From positions 17,211,272 through 17,275,271 of the forward strand of contig OY755042.1 of NCBI GenBank assembly GCA_963576565.1: a stretch of DNA of 64,000 bases, in the 5' to 3' direction. Every line of letters begins with the position of its first letter. Positions within the stretch are counted from its first letter, which is position 1. The notes beneath the pieces are model-generated. The model had not been told where the DNA came from and searched no databases. It was given only the letters and a program-made list of their open reading frames with translations. Positions 35,331 to 45,839 of this stretch are shown one piece after another. Made by a program: the position numbers and the translations under genes. Origin of the DNA: Aspidapion aeneum (taxonomy: Eukaryota; Arthropoda; Insecta; Coleoptera; Brentidae).

Positions 35331-36413
35331 TTGCAGGATCCTGGCAATAACAAATTACACCTAAAATATTCCACAATATTATTACCCTATATTGTATTTA
35401 AAACTCAACAAACAGAAATAATTAATCAATATCATTCGCAAAATCATAACGGCATACTTGAAACGTACAACTACCTTAAAACCAAATATTTCTGGCCACA
35501 CTATATAAACAAATGTGAATTATGTTTAAAAAATAAGTACGAAAGACACCCTTATAGACTAAATTTTCAAGGACCTTTAATATCTCCAAAATCGTTTGAA
35601 ACACTTTATATTGATCTCTACAAATTTATTTCCTTTTCAAAATTTGCACAAGCATATGCAGTTTCAGATAAAAACGCTATAACAATCCTTAATAAACTAA
35701 GACACTACTTTTCGGAACACGGTTACCCAAAAAAGGTAGTGTTTGATAGTGGCAAAGAATTTAATATTAATTTAATGAAAGAATTTTGTACACTCTTTAA
35801 TATAGAAGTACACTTTACTACCCCTTGTAACTCTACCTCGAACGCGATCGGAGAAAGATTGCATTCCTCACTAACAGAAAAATTAGGAATCCAAAATCAA
35901 AACAATCCAAATGAATCAATAGATCAATTATTGATAACAATAAAACTTAATTATAATTATAGTATACATTCTACTACTGGCTATCCACCCTTCGCCCTTA
36001 TAAACTCCCCGTGCTTTTTCGAACTTGAAATCAGCGAGATAACTATCTTTGAAGAATACAATCAAAAACGAAAAAATGAAATTTTACCGTTTTATGAACA
36101 AATCTATCAAAAGTTATCACAAAAGCAACAAAGCAGAACACAAAAACAGAATCCCTTAAATAACGATCAAATACCCTCAACCTCACAAAATCAAATAATA
36201 TTTGTTAAAGACAAACAAATTGAAACAAAAAACAAGCCACTTTTCACAAAACAAACAATTAAAAAACAAAAAGGACCAGTAGTTACAATAGGAACAAAAC
36301 AAAATAAAAAAACTAACATACACTTAAGACATATCAAAAGATTAAGAAACAATATTTCTTTTCAGCTTTCTACTTCTTCCAACAATTCAGACACTGAAAG
36401 TAACTCCAATTAA
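35331..36413 (+). pseudogene. Integrase of the endogenous retrovirus
   Basis: A 360-codon open frame with a zinc-binding HHCC region (H..NHNG...YFWP....C..C), then the DDE core: IDLYKF for the first Asp and VVFDSGKEFN for the second. TPCNSTSNAIGERLHSSL carries the Glu. The tail is rich in Gln, Lys and Asn. It is the longest uninterrupted part of the element; the piece joining it to RNase H (35023-35330) has stops. Confidence 0.88.
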
Positions 36414-36432
36414 TACAGCCACATACTCCGAG

Positions 36433-38042
36433 TTGTTGTCAAATAAAACGTATATACAGGATCATTTTCATACCACATATCTTAATTTTAATCTTTCTCA
36501 AACTTACCAAATATTACTAGTTATAAATACACCATTGGATGAATTTATGAACTTAAACCAAGTTTATCTTAAACAACAGTCTAACGCTACACGCAATATA
36601 TTATCAAAATGCTTTGCAATATACAATAAAATTAATCCTAATCGCCAACAACGTGGATTAGCAAACGTTTTAGGAACAGGTATAAAATTTCTTGCCGGAA
36701 ATCTTGACGCACAATCTTGAATATATAAACAAACATTTTGAACAAATTGCTAAAAATCAAAATAAATTAGTAACCTGACTTAACGACTATAGCTCCTTAG
36801 CCCAGTATATCTCTTACAAACATAATACTATATTAAAAAACATAAGTTAAAATTTTTATAAAATAAATAACAGTTATTTTCATAACGCCAACGTTGAAAG
36901 GTATCTACAATTAATTAATTTACAAATTAATCAAATCAAAACGTATTTGGAGACAATTGAAAGAACAATAAATTTTACACAAACTGGAACGTTAAATCTA
37001 GAAATCCTGGAGTTAGACGATGTTAAAGCACTTTGGCATTATTTAGAGAATCCTAAATCCCTACTTTGGCCATTAACCCAACCTTTAGAATCAATACCTT
37101 TATGTAAGATCGCAACAATCTTAAAGGATAACATATTAGTTTTTAAGATACCTATTTTTAAGGATTTTACTTGCGAGCTGTCAGTTGTATATCCAATTTC
37201 TCATAAAAATTTAATCCCTGCATTACCTTCACGATATATTTGTAATTCAGAATGGTATAAAGATTGCAAAAATAATAATAAAAAATAGTTTTGTCATGAA
37301 ATAATTAACTATGTCAATCTAACACAACATGAAATTCTTAGTTCTTATGAATTTTCTATCAAAACTAAAAATAATCAAATTTTATATTGTACAGTCGGGG
37401 ACTTTTTAAATTGCCGCCCTTGAAAATAAAAAATATTCCTATTTGAAATTCGGAAAAGTAGTTTGAACCAAAACAAAAAAATTGAGATCCTTACCTCTGT
37501 TTGTATACATATATAAATAAAAATTAAAGTTTTTTGATTTCTTTAAATTATTAATTTTGATAGAAAAAAAATACAGCGGCAATTTAAAAAGTCCCCGACA
37601 CTGTACCTCTAATTTGAGTCCCGTGTTAGAATTATGTCAAACTATCCAAACTTATGATATTAGAAGTATTTGCAATATTGTTAAATCGAATTGTACTTTA
37701 ATTATCAATCACAATAAATACCAAACAAAACCTAACTATGTTATGGGTAAATCTATAGAACTTAAATTGTTAACCTTAAAAAACGATATTAAAATTAATT
37801 TAAATTTAGAACATATTTTACAACCTGAATCTATTAACAAGGATTTATTTAAACCAATAACATTAGATGCTTTTTGTTTTTATAATATTGGGCATAATTA
37901 CGCTTTATTTATGCTCTTAATTTTACTTAACAATTATAACCTGTACTTATTATTTTCAGATATATTAAAAAGAAAAGTTAAATCAAAAGATAAACTTCAA
38001 AAATGGCCTGAAGAGAAAATACAACCCTCAGAACAATCATAA
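36433..38042 (+). pseudogene. env-like gene, broken and interrupted by a MITE
   Basis: Related by layout to errantivirus envelope (baculovirus F-type) proteins. Near 36640 a basic RQQRG cleavage-like site is followed by a hydrophobic fusion-peptide-like run. A long mid region (36947-37288) and a hydrophobic C-terminal segment near 37870-37960 are consistent with a membrane anchor. Stops at about 36718 and 37286 and the insertion at 37392-37603 destroy the frame. Confidence 0.75.
37392..37603. mobile_element. MITE inserted in the env remnant
   Basis: The ends CAGTCGGGGACTTTTTAAAT and, reversed, CAGTGTCGGGGACTTTTTAA form inverted repeats of about 28 bases. TA flanks both sides (37390-37391, 37604-37605). 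It is 212 bases long with no coding content. TA sites suggest the Tc1/mariner superfamily. Confidence 0.85.
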
Positions 38043-38202
38043 GGACATGATTTCTTTTAAGGATGGAGGAGTAATATGTATGGGATTATCCTTGTTTATA
38101 GGTATAGGTAAACATATGTAGGTACCTATTACATTATATTTTAGCATTTTGATTTATTCTTTTTATTTTGTTATTTTATTAAATTGTCAGGAAGTCTGTC
38201 TG

Positions 38203-38412
38203 GACATTAACATTATTTCCTTAGATGTGGATTTATCTAAATGCAACAGACGGATGCAAACAGGCCGATAAACAAACAGACCTCTTTACAATATTAATTG
38301 TCTAAATATTTTAATTTAATTATTGTTAGACTTTCATACTGTTAATTTCATATATTTAAGCCGAAAGGCACTTGTAATAAAAATAAGTAAAATAGTTTTT
38401 AAAAAGTGTATT
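38203..38412 (+). repeat. 3' LTR of the endogenous retrovirus
   Basis: Direct repeat of 31186-31400, from GACATTAACATTATTTCCTT through AAGCCGAAAGGCACTTGTAA to AAAAAGTGTATTTTT. Confidence 0.85.
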
Positions 38413-38692
38413 TTTATATTAATATTCAATTTGAAGTTTAGTGAAAAACTTGGATTCTAAGAATGGAGTTCTGTCCTCATTATATCGGTACCTATTGTCC
38501 TTGCCATACGCAATTACACTTTTGTGACTTTCACATGATATAAACATATTTCCTAATCAGAAATATTTTAAAAATTAAATAGATATGTCATGTTGCTATA
38601 AAATTAAGGGTAAAACTGTCATTGTCTTAAACAAAAGATGATGACTGTATTTTGAAAACAAAAAACGCATAGATTAAAACTAAGGTTACTAA

Positions 38693-39030
38693 TCGTCAAG
38701 CAAGCTTTACAGGTAGCGAAGCCTAACTCTAATTTTCTATTTTTTGGTTATAATTTTTGACATATTTTCCTCGGTTTCGCATTGGCGGCTCGTTGTTATT
38801 TTAAAAATGTGGTTTTAACATATTCTAAAGATCTATTTTTGCAGCAAACATTTTTAATTCTAATTACATAAATATATATAGTTTAGGCACCTTCATACTG
38901 TGTAAAATAACATCTTCAAAATAAAACAGAACTGCCAATGCGAAACCGGGGAAAACATGTCAAAAATAATAACCAAAAAATAGAAAGCCTGACGATAGCT
39001 TCGCTTCGTATGAGGCTTGCCTTTACGATG
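38693..39030. mobile_element. Foldback element, ~90-base arms
   Basis: TTCTATTTTTTGGTTATAAT and CCTCGGTTTCGCATTGG at the left are mirrored by CCAATGCGAAACCGGGG and AATAACCAAAAAATAGAAAG at the right, with CGTCAAGCAAGCTTTAC/ GTAAAG-like outer parts more diverged. Confidence 0.75.
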
Positions 39031-39163
39031 AGTGTCATTAATAATAAATTGGTAAAAAAACTTTTTAAGTCACACAAGCTTTTTTAAAATACACTTAAAA
39101 TTAAAAAATAATTTTCTAGCATTCTAATATTATCATAATGATAAAAGCGATGGATAGGAAAGG

Positions 39164-39540
39164 ACATTTTTTCTTAATGTTGTATTGTCATGGGACCACT
39201 ATGTGTGTACCAAATGTCATCCAAATCGGATAACGGGATGTGTGTCAAAAACAAATTTATCTATGGAAGGGGGTGGGGGTAGGGGTGGGAGGATATTTTT
39301 TTCTTATTGTTGTATTATCATCGGACCACTATGTGTATACCAAATTTTATCCAAATCGGATAACGGGAAGTGTGTCAAAAACATATTTTTCTATAGAAAA
39401 TGTGGGGGTAGGGGTGGGAGGACATTTTTTCCTTAATGTTGTATTGTCATGGGACCACTATGTGCGTACCAAATTTTATCCAAATCGGATAATGGGAAGT
39501 GTGTCAAAAACGCTTCACAAGATTTGATAGATAGTTAGAT
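39164..39540 (+). repeat. Three ~130-base tandem units, G-rich
   Basis: Each unit has GGGACCACTATGTG, CCAAATTTTATCCAAATCGG, a GTGTGTCAAAAAC block and a GGGGGTAGGGGTGGGAGGA run. A GATAGATAGTTAGATAGTTA tract closes it. Open frames here are translations of the repeat, not a gene. Confidence 0.75.
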
Positions 39541-39889
39541 AGTTAGACAGAACATCTGAAGCTTGTAAAAAAACAACTTAAACACATGCTTTTTTTTAGA
39601 ATTTGTCTTGTTGCTGTCATTATGCACATGATAAAGAAAAATGTTGAAAATGTCACAAAAGTGTAACTGCCTATGGAAAGGGATATACCAAATTATGTAA
39701 GTAAGTTGAAAAGGGCATCTAAGTGCCGAAACACTTTAGTAAAATCAAAACAAAAAAAAATTGACAAAAAAAAGGAGTAAAGTTGGTTAGAGTTTGCTCT
39801 CATATGTTTTATCTTCGCTATACGCATGCGCGACAAGTTAAATTTTAGGCAACTAATCGAGGTAGATAAATGGTTGGTCGCCATGTGTT

Positions 39890-40075
39890 AATCGTGAACG
39901 TCATTCGCCTTCCGGTGTGCGCACCAAAGCCAGCAACCGAATCATAAACGGAAAGTTCAATCAACAGGACGCGCGCGGCGTCAATCGTGAACGGGCAAAA
40001 AGTAGCGTCGGGCGCGTCCGGTGTGCACACGGCGTTAATCATGAACGCACCCCTGGGTGCGCCCATGCTACTCAC
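39890..40075 (+). repeat. GC-rich island with degenerate repeats
   Basis: GTGTTAATCGTGAACGTCAT, GCGTCAATCGTGAACGGGC and GCGTTAATCATGAACGCACC share a core, interleaved with CCGGTGTGCGCAC and CCGGTGTGCACAC. GC content is far above that of the surroundings. It lies just beyond the donor of the protease GWG exon, inside the intron. Confidence 0.55.
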
Positions 40076-40140
40076 ATAAGTTGTCGCCTTATAACTGCTA
40101 GCAATATTTTGAAATTTTCATAATGTCTCTAATATTTTAC

Positions 40141-40287
40141 CTGAGTCTGTCTGGCCCAAAAAATTAAATGGGATTTTCCAATCCCCATCCACTTAAATTA
40201 CCCCATTTACCAACTAGTTGTTCTGAAGGTAGTCTTGATAGGTTAACAGGTTTTACAGCATCAGTGTAAATGACAGCTTGTGGTAAT
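40141..40287 (-). pseudogene. Serine protease exon with SGWG, stop codon inside
   Basis: The acceptor TATTTTTAG ends at 40288 and the donor is CAG/GTAAAA. It reads LPQAVIYTDAVKPVNLSRL, then VGKWGNLSGWGLENPI, then TAA, and then FFGPDRLR in the same frame. The last phase fits the GDSGG exon, so the TAA looks like a point nonsense change and not an exon end. Confidence 0.85.
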
Positions 40288-40436
40288 CTAAAAATAATCC
40301 AAACAAATTTCGTGGCTTATAAAGCAAAAAGGGTTTTGTTTCTCTTGTATTCTTCCGCGAATTCCACAAAACTTAGAAGCTTTGCACCCAAAAATAAAAT
40401 ACTAATAATAGTAAGTAAGGAATCTGAACTGAATTA

Positions 40437-40540
40437 CAGTCGAACCTCTATAACTCGAACTTAAAGGGAGAACCAAAACAGTTTGAATTATGGAGAGTTC
40501 GAGTTATAGAAATTCGAGTTAAAGAGGTTAAATTACATTT
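40437..40540. mobile_element. Truncated MITE, copy of 20589-20758
   Basis: After TA, CAGTCGAACCTCTATAACTC and GAGAGTTCGAGTTATAGAAA match the left 90 bases of the element at 20589. The right end is missing. Confidence 0.75.
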
Positions 40541-40999
40541 AACATTTGTAAGAATAGGTTTTATTCTTGGGTCTCTTGTTTGTTCCATCTTCGAGAAATG
40601 TAATTCGAAATTTTTCTCGACTAAACTTATTTAATTTGTTATGAAATCAATATTATTTTTTCCACATTGTCTGTTAGCGTCTGACTGACTTTTATTTATT
40701 GTAATGCCATGACAACTATAACTGCCCATTGTTTTATTATATACGCGGGGTTGACATGCTAAAACTACAGTACCATATACACATATATACCTATTTATTT
40801 AGTTTATGATTATTATTATTTTTAGTATATAAAAAAAACCTGGGCATTAAAGTACCTTTTAGTCAGCAAATTATAGCCCTCCTTCCGGTCGGGCATGCAA
40901 ATTCCTGCCGTGGGATTAAAAGTAAACACGGTAGGCCCCAGGTTTATAATATACCTACTATTATTTTTATTAGTGTTCAAAAAAAAAGCGGGCGGTGAA

Positions 41000-41125
41000 G
41001 AAAAGGTCGAAAGTACAAAAGGTCGAAAATACAAAAGGTCGAAAATACAAAAAGTCGAAAATACAAAAGATCGAAAATACAAAAGGTCGAAAAACAAAAG
41101 ATTGAAGAAGAAAAGGTCCAAGCAA
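41000..41125 (+). repeat. 16-bp minisatellite GGTCGAAAATACAAAA
   Basis: About seven imperfect units of GGTCGAAA(A/G)TACAAAA. The same unit forms the arms of the foldback element at 52146-52727. Open frames across it on both strands are repeat artefacts. Confidence 0.85.
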
Positions 41126-41289
41126 AGACCGAAAGTAGCTACATTGTAATGATTGCAAAACAAAGTAGAAGTAAGGTGCACACAAACACTTATAGAAAAG
41201 TTTTAAAACAATCAACATCCAATAAAAAAGTCCAAGAATTTCTATATACCATCTCTAGGTATTTTTTTCGGTAGCAACACGACGGGTCG

Positions 41290-42395
41290 CAGAACTTTGT
41301 TCGAAAACATTTTCTTCGAAGGGAAATTTGTATGAAAACAATTTCTTCTGATGAAAATTTATTCAAAAACATTTTTTTTGAACGGAAATTTGTTCACAAC
41401 CATTCCTTCGAACGGAAAATTGTTCGAAAAATTTTCTTTTGGATTTTTTTCAAACGGAAATTTGTTCGAACACCATTTCTTTGAACGGAAATTTGTTTTC
41501 GAATGGAAATTTGTTCGTAAGCAACAGTTGTTCAAAAACATTTTTTTCGAATAGAAAACATTTTCTTCAAAAGCAAGCTTTTCGAACAAAGACGCTCTAG
41601 ACCTGCATTTCCAAACCTAACACAATTCATATAGCTTGACTTAGCCAAGGTCTTTCTAACATATGTTTTCAAAAAAACCCTGACTTTTTTCCCGGGATCG
41701 TAAACTGTCTAAAAATTTGTCCTTTTGGAAGATCGAAATTGGTATTTTCCTAAACTTTGTCAATTGATCGCAAACGTATTTGAACCGGTCCAGATACCCC
41801 CTGATGCGCTCAATTGAGAAAGGTTAGACTAACACCGATTTGAACATTCCAAAATGAGGACCGGAAAGCTAATTTAGGGAAATCGTTTTTCGAAAATAGG
41901 TTTCGGTTGGTTCGGTTTGGTTAAACCATCTAGGATCCCGGAAAAGATATCAGGGAAGTTTTTGTTTCCAAAAATTGTCAGAAAAAGACCCCATTAGTCT
42001 AACTATATGAGTTGTGTTAAGTTTGGCAAGCCAGGTCTATCATCTTTTTTTCAAAAAATTTGATTTCAAAGAAATGTTTTTGAACAAATTTCCATTTGAA
42101 GAAAATATTTTCGAACAAATTTCCGTTTAAAGAAAATGTTTTCGAATAAATTTCCGTTCGAAGAAAATGATTTCGAACAAATTTCTGTTTGAAGGAATCG
42201 TTTTCGAACAATTTTCCTTTGAAGAAAACGTTTTCAAACAATCTTTTGTTCAAAGAAAATGTTTTCGAACAATTTTCCGTTCGAAGAAAATGATTTTGAA
42301 CAAATTTGTGTTTGAAGAAAACGTTTTCGAACAATTTTCCTTTCGAAGAAAACGCTTTCGATTCTCGAAGTTTATGCTTTCGAACAATAATATTA
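41290..42395. mobile_element. Foldback element with minisatellite arms (36-40-base units)
   Basis: The left arm (41290-41585) is built of units like TTCGAACGGAAATTTGTTCG and AAAACATTTTCTTCGAA. The right arm (42048-42385) carries the same units in reverse (CGAACAAATTTCCGTTTGAA, GAAAATGTTTTCGAACAA). The 460-base centre has its own inverted ends: TAGACCTGCATTTCCAAACC against TTTGGCAAGCCAGGTCTA, and AACACAATTCATATAG against TATATGAGTTGTGTT. This is the layout of Drosophila FB-type elements. No transposase is present. Confidence 0.8.
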
Positions 42396-43707
42396 AGATA
42401 TTTATATGAAATGTACTATAAAACTATAAGTAATTAAAGCCAAACCTTCCGAAAACTCGAACTGTATTTTTTGTCTTTTGATAAAATGTAAAAATCGAGA
42501 TAAAAAGGAACTAAAAAAAAAACAGAAAACCTAAAAACACCCAAAAAATTAGATAAAACTTGGAAAATAAACTAAACAGTGCGAAAAATAGTGTATAAAC
42601 GTCGTGAACAAAGTTTCATTTTGCCTTGATATATTGTATACTATTAATAAACTTTTAACCTAGAAATGTATTTTTGTCTTTTTTGTTTATTTAGTACGTA
42701 TTATTTTTCTACAAAAAACACAAATAATATTTTAAAAAAAATTATTTTTAACAAATAATATACCTACAATAAATACTCACAACCCAAAAACTCAAGGAAA
42801 ATATTTTTTATTTCTTAAGCTGTATAAAAACGAGTTCTTTTTAAGTTTTATTAAGACATTTTTTTTTCTTTGTATAAAAATGAGTTTTTTTTAAAATGCC
42901 GTTTTGACACTCGTGTCGCTACCCCTGGAGACGCCAGGCTTCCAGGATGCAGTGACCCTATTGAACGCAGCCCTAGAAACATAATTAACTGTGACAAAAT
43001 TCACAAAACCCTTATTATCTCAAAACTAGTCTTGGTGGAGTTAGCCCACTGTTATTCTAGGCGCCTCATATGTAAAGTAAAGGGTTTGTTTAAAATATTT
43101 TTATACACGAAGCAGAAACATAAATTTAAACAATAAATAACAAAACAAAAAAACTAGGCAATATTTATAAACCAGATTGAACAATGAAATTCTCTTTCCT
43201 ATGATTTTTTTCTAGGACAATTAGTTTTGTCGGTACGTGGCTTGAAAAATGACACTTTTTGGAAAAAATTCATTATTTTGACTAGACGTTTTTCCGCAAC
43301 GAATAGATCTAGCGAGCTGCGGTTACCCTTAAGAAAATTTATCTAGCGTGAAAAACTATAGAACTTCAGTACCCAGTAAAATGCTTCCTTAAGGTGTTTT
43401 TTTCGAAAAAACTGAAAAATGTACCAGTTTTTCGAGTCCCTCGGGAATAGCACAAGGATTTCAGGGTTGAAAATTTTGGGATGAACTACTCTCAAGGATC
43501 CTAACAATATATAAAAAGATTGTAAATACATGCGCGTTTGCAATGTTTGACTTTTTTTTCATGTCGATATTGACTGGCGTATAAGAGATCCCTGGTATAG
43601 CAAGAATATTGTATTTCCTTTAAAACCGTAAGTTCGTTCCATCATTGCGTGCGACAGTCATAAAACGGTACGAAAAATCCTTTTTTTCAACCGACCAGAA
43701 AACATAC
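42396..43707. other. Intronic stretch, nothing identified
   Basis: Low-GC DNA with poly-A/T runs; no exon-like or repeat structure was recognised beyond short open frames without domains. Confidence 0.4.
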
Positions 43708-43737
43708 ACTTTCTGTACATTTTTTTGTACAGAAAGT
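43708..43737. repeat. Perfect 12-bp-stem hairpin
   Basis: ACTTTCTGTACA, six T-rich bases, then TGTACAGAAAGT. It stands 250 bases upstream of the recombinase-like gene. Confidence 0.6.
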
Positions 43738-43986
43738 TTCATTTTACAGTGCGGGTTTAGTTCAGATTCTTTCCGGTCTCCAAAGTGATCTTTATTTTTA
43801 ATTTTCCGGTCTCTTGTTCTCTTTCCGGTCCCTATTTCAGTCAAATTAGCCATGACTTTGTGATGACAGCTTATAAAAATTGTTTTGTTTTGACAGCTTT
43901 GACATTTAAAATAAATCAATATGGCTGCCTTTTAAATAAAAAACTTGTGTTTAAAAAGAGATATTTAAAAAAATAATAAGTAAATT

Positions 43987-44403
43987 ATGGACTTGGACAT
44001 GAATGAAGAATTAAATCCGGAAGAAATAATTGAAGCAGCATCAAAGGTAACTTTCGACTTGCTACCAGAAAAATCCAAAGAGAGATATACTAGAAATTAT
44101 GATGTATTCCTTAATTGGTGTCACACAAACAAAGTTAAATCAATTGATGAAAATGTCCTAGTGGCATATTTTGCCGAAAAATCAGCCACATTGAAGTCCA
44201 ATAGTTTATGGAGTTTATTTTCAACAATAAAAACTTGCTTATCATTAAGGAGAAATATTGATATTAGTCGCTACTACAAGCTAATTGCATTTTTAAAGAA
44301 AAAGTCTGCAGGATATAAGCCTAAAAAGGCCAGAGTTTTCAGTGGAGAAGAAATTAATAAATTTTTGGAAGAAGCAAGGGATGAGGAATTTTTAATGCTC
44401 AAA
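43987..44403 (+). CDS. Recombinase-like gene exon 1
   Basis: 139 codons from MDLDMNEELNPEE to ARDEEFLMLK. The donor GTAAGT follows directly. The ATG is the first in frame, after an AT-rich leader with an in-frame stop upstream. Confidence 0.82.
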
Positions 44404-45839
44404 GTAAGTAAAATACAAACAAACCTAATTATTCTCCTTGCTATTTTTGTTATAAAAACGTGTGTTTCAATCCCAACAACTGCACTGTAACTTTTAACCA
44501 AATTTTAAAATTTTATTAGCTTCAATTAACAATTTTTTCTGTAAAAACAAAAAACAATTCTATTTATTAATTTTCATTCAATAACCTAACTAAAATAATC
44601 ATAACATAACACAAGGACTACCAAGCTAAGCAATGATGCCAATTTGTTTTATATAGATTCTTTGGAACCAAATAAAAAACTCAAATTGGAATTCAATTAC
44701 AACTATTATTTATTACAAACAAAAGATTCATACAAATTTTGCCATTTAAATTACAAAAAAAAACATACAACACAGATTTTTTTGTTTTACCATCTTTATT
44801 TTTATCAAAAAATAATATAAAAAATGTATACTTTAACTAATTACTTAAATAATAGTGGAAAAAGTATTTTTAAAACTATCTAGGTTAGTACTAGCACAGC
44901 CTACCTAGGTAGGCTGTGGTACTAGGTATCCGATTGTTTAATAACTTAGCATTCTTAATGATAAAAATAATAAAATCCGGCAACGCTCGACTGCGGCTAG
45001 TGAAAAGAACAAGACGAGGAAAAATACCAGTTTTTATTACGGATCGGTTGCATATGGGACTGTTCACAAATTGTAAAGTTAGCAAAAATTTTAAATTTAC
45101 TTTTTGATTTTAGGTTGTAACGATCATGGCCATTTCGGGAGCAATGAGGAGGGAAGAAATTACTAAATTAACCCTAAAAGACGTCACTGAGAAAGAAGAC
45201 ATGATAATAGTCAATATACCAAACACTAAAACAAATGTTTCAAGAACTTTCGTAATTCTTGGTGAAAGAAATTTGAAGTTATTTAAAAAATACAAAAATC
45301 TAAGGCCCCCAAATGTTCCGCATGAAAGATTCTTTTTATTTTACTCTCAAGGAAAATGTAGAAAGCAGCCAGTAGGTCTTCATGGCGTAGGAGGGGCACC
45401 TGCCAAAATCGCCAAATTTCTACAGCTTAAAAATCCACAAGAATTCACCGGACACACATTCAGGCGCACCGCTGCCACACTCCTAATAGAAGGCGGTGGA
45501 GACATATTAAACCTTAAAAATTTGGGCGGCTGGCATTCAAACTCTGTTGCTGAAGGATATATTGAGCACTCACTGAGACAAAAAGTTGATAATGCTAAAA
45601 AAATTGGAGCAGGTGCAGGCGGGAGCTTCCCAGTAGCAGCCAGCAATGGAAGTTCAACCAGAGATTTTACTACATCTAATGTGTCTGATGCTCAAAATAA
45701 TATGTTGTCAAACATTTCAGAAACAATAAATATACAGCAGAGAAATTCACCAAAAATTGAAAATACTTCGGCTGCAAATATAAATATCCAAAATGTGCAT
45801 AACTGCATTTTTAATATTTATACTCAAGAGAAAAAGTAA
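43987..45839 (+). CDS. Tyrosine recombinase-like protein, two exons, Crypton-derived?
   Basis: Exon 1 is 43987-44403 and exon 2 is 45114-45839 (donor AAA/GTAAGT, acceptor TTGATTTTAG, phase 0): 380 residues. Residues about 1-139 form a SAM-like N-terminal domain (KSKERYTRNYDVFLNWC, SLWSLFSTIKTCL). Exon 2 holds the catalytic domain: R151 in GAMRREEI, K178 in the NTKT turn, H253 and R256 in GHTFRRT, H280 in GGWH, and the probable nucleophile Y288 in AEGYIEHS. The whole R-K-HxxR-H-Y set of tyrosine recombinases is present. The C-terminal 85 residues are Ser/Asn-rich and have no GCR1-type domain I recognise. Such proteins act by cutting and rejoining DNA through a phosphotyrosine link (family knowledge). 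It is an open gene with no lesions among decayed repeats, antisense in a protease intron. It may be a young Crypton-type transposon or a domesticated copy. No terminal repeats are expected for Cryptons, so its limits are unknown. Confidence 0.85.
44888..44926. repeat. Hairpin in the recombinase intron
   Basis: AGTACTAGCACAGCCTACCT is followed at once by AGGTAGGCTGTGGTACTA, a near-perfect inverted repeat of about 18 bases with almost no loop. Confidence 0.7.
45114..45839 (+). CDS. Recombinase-like gene exon 2 (catalytic domain)
   Basis: The acceptor TTTTAG is at 45108-45113. 241 codons begin VVTIMAISGAMRREE, then TAA. It contains the Arg, HxxR, WH and Tyr motifs. Confidence 0.85.
   Translation, partial: VVTIMAISGAMRREEITKLTLKDVTEKEDMIIVNIPNTKTNVSRTFVILGERNLKLFKKYKNLRPPNVPHERFFLFYSQGKCRKQPVGLHGVGGAPAKIAKFLQLKNPQEFTGHTFRRTAATLLIEGGGDILNLKNLGGWHSNSVAEGYIEHSLRQKVDNAKKIGAGAGGSFPVAASNGSSTRDFTTSNVSDAQNNMLSNISETINIQQRNSPKIENTSAANINIQNVHNCIFNIYTQEKK

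Larger units (their letters stand above)
31186..38412 (+). mobile_element. Endogenous retrovirus, Ty3/gypsy errantivirus-like, decayed
   Basis: Two direct LTRs (31186-31400, 38203-38412, over 90 percent alike by eye) bound a 6.8 kb interior. The order is gag, protease, reverse transcriptase, RNase H, integrase, env, the layout of insect errantiviruses such as gypsy. All genes lie on the plus strand. Each is broken by stops or frame changes, and a MITE splits env at 37392, so the copy cannot be active as it stands. It lies inside a protease intron, antisense to that gene. Its left LTR abuts an interrupted LINE. No target duplication could be fixed because the LTR ends are blurred. Confidence 0.9.

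Noticed and set aside
38463..38543. Short Cys/His-rich frame beginning MEFCPHYIG
   Set aside because: Looks zinc-finger-like at first, but the spacing does not fit CCCH or C2H2, it has only about 26 codons, and it directly follows the 3' LTR.
39185..39527. Gly-rich open frames with WDHYV repeats
   Set aside because: Translation of a ~130-base tandem repeat; repeating residues follow the DNA period.
41351..42409. Several open frames on both strands
   Set aside because: They translate the TTCGAAC minisatellite arms of a foldback element; all frames are open because of the repeat.
43620..43919. 99-codon minus-strand frame upstream of the recombinase gene
   Set aside because: Contains a hairpin translation and no domain; more likely the 5' flank of the recombinase gene.
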